NCBI GenBank assembly: GCA_045595705.1
Contig: JAZOBA010000015.1
Coordinates: forward strand, 1-9,347
Source: JAJPXI01 sp045595705
GTDB lineage: Bacteria; Bacillota; Clostridia; Oscillospirales; Oscillospiraceae
Reading direction: 5' to 3'
Length of the DNA stretch: 9,347 bases
The number at the start of each line of letters is the position of its first letter. Position 1 is the first letter of the stretch. The translations under genes were made by a program, and so were the position numbers. Shown here piece after piece: positions 1 through 6,162 of the stretch. The notes beneath the pieces are model-generated. The model worked only from the letters and a program-made list of their open reading frames with translations. It searched no databases and was not told the DNA's origin.

Positions 1-975
1 CTCTGCGCCGAAAGCGCCAAGGGGGACACCCGCGCCGCCCTGATGGATGCGCTGGGTCTGCCCGACACGGCCTCCCAAAGCGCCAAGGCGGTCTACAACA
101 ACCTGTACAAGGACAATAAAATCGGCCGTCTGAAACTGTCCTCCTCCCTTTGGGTCAACGAGAGTTCCCCCGTGAAACAGGACTTTCTGGATCTGGCCGC
201 CGAGGAGTTTTATGCCCACTCTTACCACTGCGACTTCTCCGACCCCGCCACCGGCAAGGCCATGGGCGACTGGCTGGATGAGGCCACCGGCGGACTGCTG
301 GGCGGTCAGGCCCTGGAAACCGACCCCCAGACCCTGATGGCCCTGTTTTCTGCCATTTACTACTCCGACCAGTGGACCGACGAGTTCCGCAAGGAAAACA
401 ACACCAACGGCGATTTCCGCAATGCCGACGGCACGCTCGGTCAGGCCGAGTATATGAACAGCACCTACTTCAGCCACGGCTGGCAGGTGGGCGATGGCTG
501 GCTCTCCTCCGCTCTGAGTCTGAAAAACGGCGGCACCATGTACTTCGTCCTGCCCGACGAGGGTGTGACCCCCGGCGAATTGCTGGCCGACCCGGAAACC
601 ATGGCCGCCATCTTCGCCCAGAACGGCGAGGGCGGCTGGGGCGAAGTGGTGTTCCAGATCCCCAAGTTCGAAGTATCCGACAAACTGGATTTGAAACCTG
701 TGCTGGAAGGCATGGGCGCCGGCATCGCCTTTGACGATGCGCAGGCCGACTTCTCCAACCTGTCCGAGGCCGCGCTGGGTCTGTCCTCGGTCAAGCAGGA
801 GGCCACCCTGTCCATTGACGAAAAGGGTGTCACCGCCGCGGCCTACACCGAGATCCTCTACGCCGGCGCCGCACCCCCAAACGGCCGCGCCGAACTGATC
901 CTCGACCGTCCCTTCCTGTTCTTCGTCAAGGTCAACGGCGCCCCTTTGTTCGTGGGTACCGTCAACCAGATGTAA
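1..975 (+). CDS. Serpin family serine protease inhibitor, 5' end outside window
   Basis: The reading frame is open from base 1, so the gene starts upstream; 324 residues of a family that usually has 370-420 are visible. Serpins trap target proteases covalently by inserting a cleaved reactive loop into a beta sheet. Seen here: the breach/strand-3A block SAIYYSDQW followed by a Trp/Phe pattern (window residues about 118-130), the helix-F-type block DFSDP...DWL (about 80-92), and the C-terminal serpin signature LILDRPFLFFV (about 299-309). The hinge EKGVTAAAYTE (from residue 274) has Gly at P15 and small residues at P12-P10, as in inhibitory serpins. Counting 17 residues from the hinge Glu puts the scissile bond at Ala-Ala (868-873). 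Bacterial serpins are usually exported or lipid-anchored, but the signal region is not visible here. The gene ends just before a bidirectional terminator and is convergent with the helicase-loader gene. Confidence 0.95.
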   Translation, partial: LCAESAKGDTRAALMDALGLPDTASQSAKAVYNNLYKDNKIGRLKLSSSLWVNESSPVKQDFLDLAAEEFYAHSYHCDFSDPATGKAMGDWLDEATGGLLGGQALETDPQTLMALFSAIYYSDQWTDEFRKENNTNGDFRNADGTLGQAEYMNSTYFSHGWQVGDGWLSSALSLKNGGTMYFVLPDEGVTPGELLADPETMAAIFAQNGEGGWGEVVFQIPKFEVSDKLDLKPVLEGMGAGIAFDDAQADFSNLSEAALGLSSVKQEATLSIDEKGVTAAAYTEILYAGAAPPNGRAELILDRPFLFFVKVNGAPLFVGTVNQM

Positions 976-988
976 TTTGATGCAAACA

Positions 989-1021
989 AAAAAGCGAACC
1001 GAAATTTTCGGTTCGCTTTTT
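989..1021. terminator. Bidirectional intrinsic terminator between convergent genes
   Basis: A 13-bp perfect stem (989-1001 with 1009-1021, core GCGAACCG/CGGTTCGC) encloses a 7-base loop. The stem's own A/T ends plus flanking bases give a T-rich run after the GC core on the + strand (ending near 1028) and on the - strand (ending near 984). It lies 13 bases after the serpin stop and 10 bases beyond the stop of the opposing gene, so it probably serves both. Confidence 0.9.
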
Positions 1022-1031
1022 GTTTTTTAAG

Positions 1032-2027
1032 TTACCGCATGGATTTCAGGCGGATGTCCTCACCGAAGAAGGACAGGGCACGGTATTCACCCGCCAGACG
1101 GGATGCGATCTGGGGCAAATAGCGGCGGTGCAGCTCATCGGGAGACAGGTTTGATGAGATTATGGTACGCTTACCCTCCACAAGACGGGAGTTGATCAGA
1201 GTATACAGGGTGGACTGGGTAAAGCTGGTGATCAGCTCGCAGCCCAGATCGTCCAGAATCAGCAGGTCACACTTCAGGTAACGGTTGGTCTCCTCCCGTG
1301 CCTCACGGGTATCCCCGTCATCCCGGGAGAACTTCTGAGCCTCAAAGGCGGAGAAGATATTCCCGGCGGTATCATACACCACCGAAAATCCGTTTTCCGA
1401 CACCACCCGGGCGATGCAGGCCGACAGGAAGGTCTTACCCAGTCCGGGCTTGCCGTACAGATACAGGTTGTCGAAGTAATACTTGCCGAAACGCAGTGCA
1501 TAGTTGCGGCAGATGTCCAACACACGCATCATGTTCTCCCGGGGCGAGGCACCCCATTTGGGGTCGATTTCAGTGGAATAGTACTCCAGATTGAAGGTCT
1601 CAAAGGACTGCTCACCCAGATTGAGCAGCTTGGACAGCTCTTTGATCTGCTCCTGCGCGCAAAGGACCTTCAGGCAGTCGCACATGCGGGCGCCCACCCA
1701 GCCCTTGTCCTGACATTTGGGACAGACCGGCTTGTCCTCCAGTACATCGGCGGGATAGCCGGCGGCGGTCAGAAGATGCTCCCGCTCGGACTGCAGGGCC
1801 AGATTTTCGTCCCGCAGGGCGTTGATTTTGTCGGTGGGGTCCCCGCCCTCAAAGGTGACCCGGGCCACATCCAGCATAGTGCGGCGCAGGCGGCGGTCGA
1901 TCTCTGCCACACGGGGTACACGCTCTTCCACCTCGGCGCGGCGCTGCTCCAGCGCCCGCTGACGGCGGCGTACTTCCTCTTCCAGTCGGGCGGTGGCCCG
2001 GCGCAATACGGCGGCATCGTAGGACAT
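1032..2027 (-). CDS. DnaI/DnaC-type replicative helicase loader (AAA+ ATPase)
   Basis: 331 residues. Helicase loaders of this family use ATP to place the replicative hexameric helicase on origin DNA. Domains: an Arg/Glu-rich probable coiled coil (about 10-50), a four-cysteine knuckle Cys102-x2-Cys105...Cys116-x-Cys118 that fits the zinc-binding helicase-interaction domain of DnaI, and a C-terminal AAA+ domain. The AAA+ part shows Walker A GKPGLGKT (192-199), Walker B LLILDD (255-260), sensor-1 region ISSNLS (290-295) and an Arg in SRL (310) at the expected arginine-finger position. The ATG directly follows the stop of the DnaD-like gene with no spacer, with GGGAGG at 2038-2043 inside that gene, so the two are translationally linked. 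IstB-type transposition ATPases share the AAA+ core, but the zinc N-terminus and the DnaD neighbour favour a chromosomal loader. Confidence 0.9.
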   Translation of the reverse strand: MSYDAAVLRRATARLEEEVRRRQRALEQRRAEVEERVPRVAEIDRRLRRTMLDVARVTFEGGDPTDKINALRDENLALQSEREHLLTAAGYPADVLEDKPVCPKCQDKGWVGARMCDCLKVLCAQEQIKELSKLLNLGEQSFETFNLEYYSTEIDPKWGASPRENMMRVLDICRNYALRFGKYYFDNLYLYGKPGLGKTFLSACIARVVSENGFSVVYDTAGNIFSAFEAQKFSRDDGDTREAREETNRYLKCDLLILDDLGCELITSFTQSTLYTLINSRLVEGKRTIISSNLSPDELHRRYLPQIASRLAGEYRALSFFGEDIRLKSMR

Positions 2028-2999
2028 TTATCCTTCGCCTCCCATCTTGGTTTCTTCGGTAAATTTCTTCAGCCACTCCACGTCACGGCGCAGGCGGTCA
2101 TCAAAAGCCTCTTCTCTGTCCTGCCGGGTCTGTGGGGCGCCGGCGGAAGTCTTTTTGCGGTTGGGGTCGGAATCGCCGGCCTCGATTTCTTTCACGGAAT
2201 GCAAACCCTTTTTGTGCCAGCTGTTCAGAATCCCGTTCATATAGCGCCAGTCCATACTTTTGGTCTTGGTTCCCATGACGGTTTTCTCGTAGGCCAGTCG
2301 GATGACCTCGTTGGGGAAACCCCATTCCACCCAACTGTTGATGTACTCCCGCTCTTTGTCCACGGGCATGCGTCCCACAATATCCAGCATCGGCAGAATC
2401 TCCCGCTCCCGCTTGCGCAGACCGGTCTGCTTTTTCAGATATTCCTCGGCTGCCTCGGCAGTGTCCACACCCTGGCGCTGCCACACATAGGCGGTCTTTT
2501 TGATCATGGGCATCTTGGGCATCTTGCCGGGACCGTATTTTTCCTGCATCTGCTCGGTGCACCATGTGATCAGCAGAAGGATGACCTCGGCGGGCAGAGC
2601 CAGAAAATCGTAGATCTCGTACAGCATCTTCAAGTCGGAATCGGACAGCTTTTTGCCCAGACGCCGCTCCACCGCGTGATACAGACCCCGGAAGGAACCT
2701 TCTTCCATGGCCGCCAGAATGTCGGCACGCAGATAGTCGGGCGGTCCCTCGGGCTCCAAGGGCTGCGGCTTGGCCTCGGGCGCCGTTTCCGCCGCCACCA
2801 GACCCAATCCGGCCAGAACCGACCAGGCCCGGTCGACACGCTCACCCGTCCAGCGCAGGGCCTTGCGGGCAGCATCGGGGGTGCCGTGGCGCAGCAGAGC
2901 AAGGCACAGCAACGCCGCATCTCCTTCCCCGCGGGCAATCAGCTTGTCCGCCGCATCAGCAGACAGGGATATCACCTGACCTAAAATCAGATCCGCCAT
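2028..2999 (-). CDS. DnaD-domain replication initiation protein
   Basis: 323 residues. DnaD/DnaB-type proteins of Firmicutes remodel origin DNA and recruit the helicase loader. Residues about 10-70 look like a small helical, winged-helix-like domain. Two DnaD/DnaB C-terminal-type (DDBH2) segments follow: about 88-190 and about 200-270. The second carries the family motif Y-x3-I-x3-W as Tyr253, Ile257, Trp261 (YMNGILNSW) followed by HKKG. The C-terminal 50 residues are charged and probably disordered. A consensus ribosome site AAGGAGGTG (- strand, 3005-3013) sits 5 bases upstream of the ATG. It is the first gene of a two-gene operon with the helicase loader immediately downstream, the usual pairing in Clostridia. 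Whether it is the functional DnaD or a DnaB-type paralogue cannot be settled from this window. Confidence 0.9.
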   Translation of the reverse strand: MADLILGQVISLSADAADKLIARGEGDAALLCLALLRHGTPDAARKALRWTGERVDRAWSVLAGLGLVAAETAPEAKPQPLEPEGPPDYLRADILAAMEEGSFRGLYHAVERRLGKKLSDSDLKMLYEIYDFLALPAEVILLLITWCTEQMQEKYGPGKMPKMPMIKKTAYVWQRQGVDTAEAAEEYLKKQTGLRKREREILPMLDIVGRMPVDKEREYINSWVEWGFPNEVIRLAYEKTVMGTKTKSMDWRYMNGILNSWHKKGLHSVKEIEAGDSDPNRKKTSAGAPQTRQDREEAFDDRLRRDVEWLKKFTEETKMGGEG

Positions 3000-3029
3000 T
3001 TCGACACCTCCTTCTCATTTTGTCTTATC

Positions 3030-3058
3030 ATTCTACACGAAAAATCCGCCGCCGTAAA
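3030..3058 (-). promoter_or_regulatory. Candidate promoter for the dnaD-like/helicase-loader operon
   Basis: On the - strand, TTTACG (3053-3058, 4 of 6 to the -35 consensus) and TAGAAT (3030-3035, 5 of 6 to the -10) are separated by 17 bases. The predicted start would fall about 20-25 bases before the ATG, leaving room for the strong ribosome site at 3005-3013. This is matching by eye only. Confidence 0.45.
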
Positions 3059-3103
3059 TAGAAAATCCCGTTTCGCACACCCTGTTTTTCTTTCTGTTAA
3101 AAT

Positions 3104-3116
3104 TTTTCGTCGAAAA
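3104..3116. promoter_or_regulatory. Perfect 6+1+6 palindrome, possible Spo0A-like operator
   Basis: TTTTCG-T-CGAAAA is a perfect inverted repeat in the middle of the divergent intergenic region. Read as TTCGTCGAAA (3106-3115) it differs by one base from the Spo0A box TTTGTCGAAA known from Bacillus. It lies upstream of both predicted promoters, 24 bases before the zapA -35. Such a short palindrome in AT-rich DNA can arise by chance, so regulation is only a suggestion. Confidence 0.25.
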
Positions 3117-3140
3117 GTGAGAAAATTCATATATTTTCGT

Positions 3141-3169
3141 TTTTCATTCTCCAATATGTGTGGTATAAT
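3141..3169 (+). promoter_or_regulatory. SigmaA-type promoter for the zapA gene run
   Basis: A consensus -10 TATAAT (3164-3169) is preceded by an extended -10 TG at 3161-3162. A -35 TTTTCA (3141-3146, 4 of 6) lies at 17-base spacing. The predicted start is near 3176, giving a short AT-rich leader with GGGAGGG (3198-3204) 8 bases before the zapA ATG. No comparable promoter was found further down the run. Confidence 0.75.
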
Positions 3170-3212
3170 TTGATTATCTATATATAAATATTTTTGCGGG
3201 AGGGTCTTACCT

Positions 3213-3527
3213 ATGAAAAACAGAGTGACCGTTACCATCGCCGGCCAGACTTACACCCTGATTGCCGATCAGGATGCAGCTGCTGCCGAAAAAATTGCTG
3301 CCCATGTGGACGCTCGCATCCGCGAGGTCATGGACGGCAGCAACCTGTCTCTGGCTGACAGCGCCATTCTGGCTGCCATGAACATTGCCGAGGAGTACTT
3401 CAAGGAACTGGAGTCCACCGAGAATCTGCGCCGCCAGCTGAAGGATTATCTGGAGGACGGCGCCAAGATCAAGCAGGAACTGTCCGAAGCCAAGCGCGAG
3501 ATCTTCAAGCTGCAGAACCGCCGCTGA
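3213..3527 (+). CDS. zapA: Cell division protein ZapA
   Basis: 104 residues, the usual length for Firmicute ZapA. ZapA binds FtsZ in the cytoplasm and bundles filaments, stabilising the Z ring. The N-terminal part RVTVTIAGQTYTL (4-16) is the typical beta hairpin, followed by a helix ending in ...HVDARI (about 30-36). The Leu/Glu/Lys-rich C-terminal half (about 66-102) fits the dimerising coiled coil. A GGGAGGG ribosome site lies 8 bases before the ATG, and a good promoter lies upstream, making this the first gene of the rightward run. The stop is followed after one base by the ATG of the U32 gene, a zapA-U32 pairing that recurs in Clostridia. Confidence 0.92.
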   Translation: MKNRVTVTIAGQTYTLIADQDAAAAEKIAAHVDARIREVMDGSNLSLADSAILAAMNIAEEYFKELESTENLRRQLKDYLEDGAKIKQELSEAKREIFKLQNRR

Positions 3528-3528
3528 T

Positions 3529-5619
3529 ATGGCCAACAAGCTGGAATTGCTCGCCCCTGCCGGTTCGCCGGAGGCTGTCACCGCCGCGGTACAGTCGGGG
3601 GCCGACGCCATTTACATGGGATACGGAAATTTCAACGCCCGCCGCAATGCGAAAAACTTCTCCCGGGAAGAAGCTGCGGCGGCGATTTCCTATTGCCATT
3701 TGCGGGGTGTTAAAGTCTATCTGACCATGAACACCCTGCTGACCGACCGGGAACTTCCTCTGGCCGCCAAGGTGGCCGCCGAAGCCTCCGATCTGGGCGC
3801 CGACGCCGTTCTGGTACAGGATCTGGGCGTGGCCCGCATGCTGCGTCAGACGGTGCCCGACCTGCCCCTGCACGCCTCCACCCAGATGTCCCTCCACTCG
3901 CTGGACGGCGTCAAGATGGCGGCCGACATGGGCCTGAAGCGCGTGGTGCTGTCCCGTGAACTGTCCAAGCAGGCCATCGAGTACATCTGCGCCCATTCCC
4001 CCGTGGAAATCGAGACCTTTGTCCACGGCGCCCTTTGTATGTGCTATTCCGGGCAGTGTTTTCTGTCCTCCGTCATCGGCGGACGCAGCGGAAACCGGGG
4101 ACTGTGCGCCCAGCCCTGCCGTCTGAATTATGGCTGGGGCGATGCGGCGGACGGCACCCCCCTGTCCCTGAAGGACATGTCTCTGGCCCAACATCTGCAG
4201 GAACTGCAGAGCATGGGCGTTGCCTGCGTCAAAATCGAAGGCCGCATGAAGCGTCCCGAATATGTTTCCGTGGTCACCGGCATTTACTCCAGACTGATCC
4301 GCGAAGGCCGGGAACCCACCCGCGAGGAACTGAATCAGCTGCAGCAGGCCTTTTCCCGTCAAGGCTTTACCGACGGATATTACCGCAACCGGACCGGAAA
4401 CGAGATGTTCGGTGTCCGGGAAAAGGAAGCCGAGCCCAAGGAACTGTTTGCCCAGGCAAAGGCCTTTTACAATAAGGAAAACCCCCGGGTCCCCGTGACC
4501 TTTTACGCCATGATCCTGCCCGGCGAGACCGCCAAGGTAGGTGTCAAGGATGACCAAGGCCGTGTGGTCACTGCCGAAGGTCCCATCCCCGAGAGTGCCC
4601 GCACCAAGGCGCTGACTCAGGAGGAAGTGTGCGCCCAGCTGTCCAAAACCGGCGGCACCCCCTTCCTGTGCACCGAAGTCAAGGCCCATGTAAAGAGCGG
4701 CCTTTCCCTCCCCCTGTCCGCTCTGAATGCCATGCGCCGGCAGGTGCTGGAGGAACTGACCGCCCAGCGCAGCACCCCGCCCAAACGCCGCAAGACCGAA
4801 TTCAACCCCGGCGTGCGCTACGAGGGAAGCCGGAAGGAGCCCGGACTGATTTTCTCCTTCTCCAATGCCCGTCAGATGACCCAGGACATGGTCAATCTGA
4901 ACCCCGCCATGATCTACCTGCCCGTGGCCGAAGCCGCCGCCCACCCCGAGGTGGTGGAGCGCGCCCAAGCCAAAGGGATCCCTGTGGCCGTTACCCTGCC
5001 CCGCATTCTGTGGGACAACGAAAAATCCCTTCTGAAAAACGATCTGGATACCGTACGTGCCATGGGTGTCACCGATGCACTGGTGGGCACATTGGGTCTG
5101 ATTCGCCCCGCCCGGGATGCCGGCATGAATCTGCGCGCCGATTTCGGCATGGGTGTATACAACTCCCAGACCCTGAAGGAACTCAAGCGCATGGGCTTTT
5201 TGTCGGCTACCGCATCCTTTGAAAACCGACTGGCTCAGGTACGCGATCTGTCCAAACCCATCGATCTGGAGCTGATCGTCTACGGCCGTCTGCCCCTGAT
5301 GATCACCGAAAACTGCATCATTTCCGGCCGTTACGGTCACTGCGGCTGCGAAAACAACAACGCGCTGACCGACCGCACCGGCGCCCGCTTCCCGGTGGTC
5401 AAAGCCCCCGGCTGCCGCAATGAGATCCTCAATTCCAGAAAACTCTTCCTGGCCGACAAACAGGCCGATTACCGCCGTCTGGGTCTTTGGGGTGCCCGTC
5501 TGCAGTTCACCACCGAAAACGCCCCGGAATGCCTGCAAGTGGCCGAGCGTTATCTGGGACGCAGCCAGTGGTCGCCCCCCGAGTACACCCGCGGACTATA
5601 CTATCGAGAAGTGGAGTAA
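3529..5619 (+). CDS. U32 family protein with DUF3656-type C-terminus (RlhA/TrhP-like RNA hydroxylation factor)
   Basis: 696 residues. U32 proteins were named as peptidases, but characterised members (RlhA on 23S rRNA, TrhP on tRNA U34) are needed for 5-hydroxylation of pyrimidines in RNA. The N-terminal barrel opens with LELLAPAGSPEA and AVQSGADAIYMG. The U32 signature runs from Glu162 to Ser179: E-x2-V-H-G-A-L-C170...G-x-C177, then GLC193AQPC197, then VKIEGRMKRPEYV (234-246). The second half (about 430-630) looks like a degenerate copy of the barrel, with E-x-x-V-Y-G-R-L-P-L-M and a second Cys set (596, 605, 607, 629). The length and two-part layout resemble RlhA (about 650 residues) more than the shorter TrhP. 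The start is the ATG one base after zapA; no strong ribosome site is visible, so translation is probably coupled. The RNA substrate cannot be told from sequence. Confidence 0.9.
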   Translation: MANKLELLAPAGSPEAVTAAVQSGADAIYMGYGNFNARRNAKNFSREEAAAAISYCHLRGVKVYLTMNTLLTDRELPLAAKVAAEASDLGADAVLVQDLGVARMLRQTVPDLPLHASTQMSLHSLDGVKMAADMGLKRVVLSRELSKQAIEYICAHSPVEIETFVHGALCMCYSGQCFLSSVIGGRSGNRGLCAQPCRLNYGWGDAADGTPLSLKDMSLAQHLQELQSMGVACVKIEGRMKRPEYVSVVTGIYSRLIREGREPTREELNQLQQAFSRQGFTDGYYRNRTGNEMFGVREKEAEPKELFAQAKAFYNKENPRVPVTFYAMILPGETAKVGVKDDQGRVVTAEGPIPESARTKALTQEEVCAQLSKTGGTPFLCTEVKAHVKSGLSLPLSALNAMRRQVLEELTAQRSTPPKRRKTEFNPGVRYEGSRKEPGLIFSFSNARQMTQDMVNLNPAMIYLPVAEAAAHPEVVERAQAKGIPVAVTLPRILWDNEKSLLKNDLDTVRAMGVTDALVGTLGLIRPARDAGMNLRADFGMGVYNSQTLKELKRMGFLSATASFENRLAQVRDLSKPIDLELIVYGRLPLMITENCIISGRYGHCGCENNNALTDRTGARFPVVKAPGCRNEILNSRKLFLADKQADYRRLGLWGARLQFTTENAPECLQVAERYLGRSQWSPPEYTRGLYYREVE

Positions 5620-5631
5620 GCTCCCTGCCGC

Positions 5632-5648
5632 AAAAGGCAAAGCCTTTT
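5632..5648 (+). other. Small hairpin between the U32 gene and dut
   Basis: AAAAGGC (5632-5638) pairs with GCCTTTT (5642-5648) around an AAA loop, 12 bases after the U32 stop. Only four T's close the stem and they are part of it, and no T-tract follows, so this would at best be a weak or partial terminator or an RNA-processing site. Confidence 0.3.
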
Positions 5649-5676
5649 CCGTCAAAAGGATTGCACCGAAACAAAC

Positions 5677-5681
5677 GGAGG
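5677..5681 (+). promoter_or_regulatory. Ribosome binding site fixing the dut start
   Basis: GGAGG lies 11 bases before the ATG at 5693. Together with the N-terminus MDLNIKLLSP, which matches the family, it shows that the longer in-frame opening back to 5420 (inside the U32 gene) is not used. Confidence 0.75.
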
Positions 5682-5692
5682 TTTTTCTGTTT

Positions 5693-6130
5693 ATGGATCT
5701 GAACATCAAACTCCTTTCCCCCAAGGCTACGGCACCCAAATATGCCACGGCCGGCTCGGCCGCCATGGACCTGACCGCCTGCATCGATGAACCGGTGGTT
5801 CTGCAGCCCGGACAGCGCACCCTTCTCCCTACCGGCATCGCCATTGCCCTGCCCAGCGCCGGGTATGTGGCGCTGGTGTTTGCCCGCTCCAGTTTGGGTG
5901 CCAAGTACGGCATCGGCCTGTCCAACGGCGTGGGTGTCATTGACAGCGACTACCGCGGTGAGATCAAGGTCGCTCTGACCAATCACTCGGATGTCCCTTA
6001 TACTGTTCAGCCCGGCGACCGTGTGGCCCAACTGGCCGTTTTCCCGGTGGTGCAGGCCAACATCCACTGCGTGGATGAGCTGGACGAGACCGACCGCGGA
6101 GCCGGCGGTTTTGGTTCCACCGGAAAATAA
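5693..6130 (+). CDS. dut: dUTP diphosphatase (dUTPase)
   Basis: 145 residues, the normal size for a trimeric dUTPase. It hydrolyses dUTP to dUMP and pyrophosphate, keeping uracil out of DNA and supplying dUMP for thymidylate synthesis. All five family motifs are present: I TAGSAAMDL (19-27), II RSSLG (65-69), III GVGVIDSDYRGEI (79-91, with Asp84 as the expected catalytic aspartate and Tyr87), IV GDRVAQLAV (108-116), and V DRGAGGFGSTG (134-144), the P-loop-like tail that closes over the substrate. Motif I has Ala-Met where many family members have Gly-Tyr or Gly-Leu. The gene lies 73 bases after the U32 stop and 32 bases before the DUF2262 gene. With Maf downstream it forms a nucleotide-pool cleaning pair. 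Confidence 0.95.
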   Translation: MDLNIKLLSPKATAPKYATAGSAAMDLTACIDEPVVLQPGQRTLLPTGIAIALPSAGYVALVFARSSLGAKYGIGLSNGVGVIDSDYRGEIKVALTNHSDVPYTVQPGDRVAQLAVFPVVQANIHCVDELDETDRGAGGFGSTGK

Positions 6131-6162
6131 CCCCATCACCTTACCGAGAGGAGCATAGAACG

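Noticed and set aside
1776..2984. 402-codon open frame on the + strand across the dnaD-like and helicase-loader genes
   Set aside because: It is antisense to two genes with clear Walker and DnaD motifs, has no ribosome site and has an unnatural composition.
2987..3238. 83-codon - strand frame across the divergent intergenic region
   Set aside because: It starts inside zapA, overlaps the dnaD-like start and covers both predicted promoters; no ribosome site or family resemblance.
3505..5538. 677-codon open frame on the - strand opposite the U32 gene
   Set aside because: Its product is Gly/Gln/His-rich low-complexity sequence typical of the reverse of a GC-biased gene, and the + strand frame carries the full U32 signature.
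5420..5692. In-frame upstream extension of dut
   Set aside because: It lies mostly within the U32 gene, and the ATG at 5693 has its own GGAGG and gives the standard dUTPase N-terminus.
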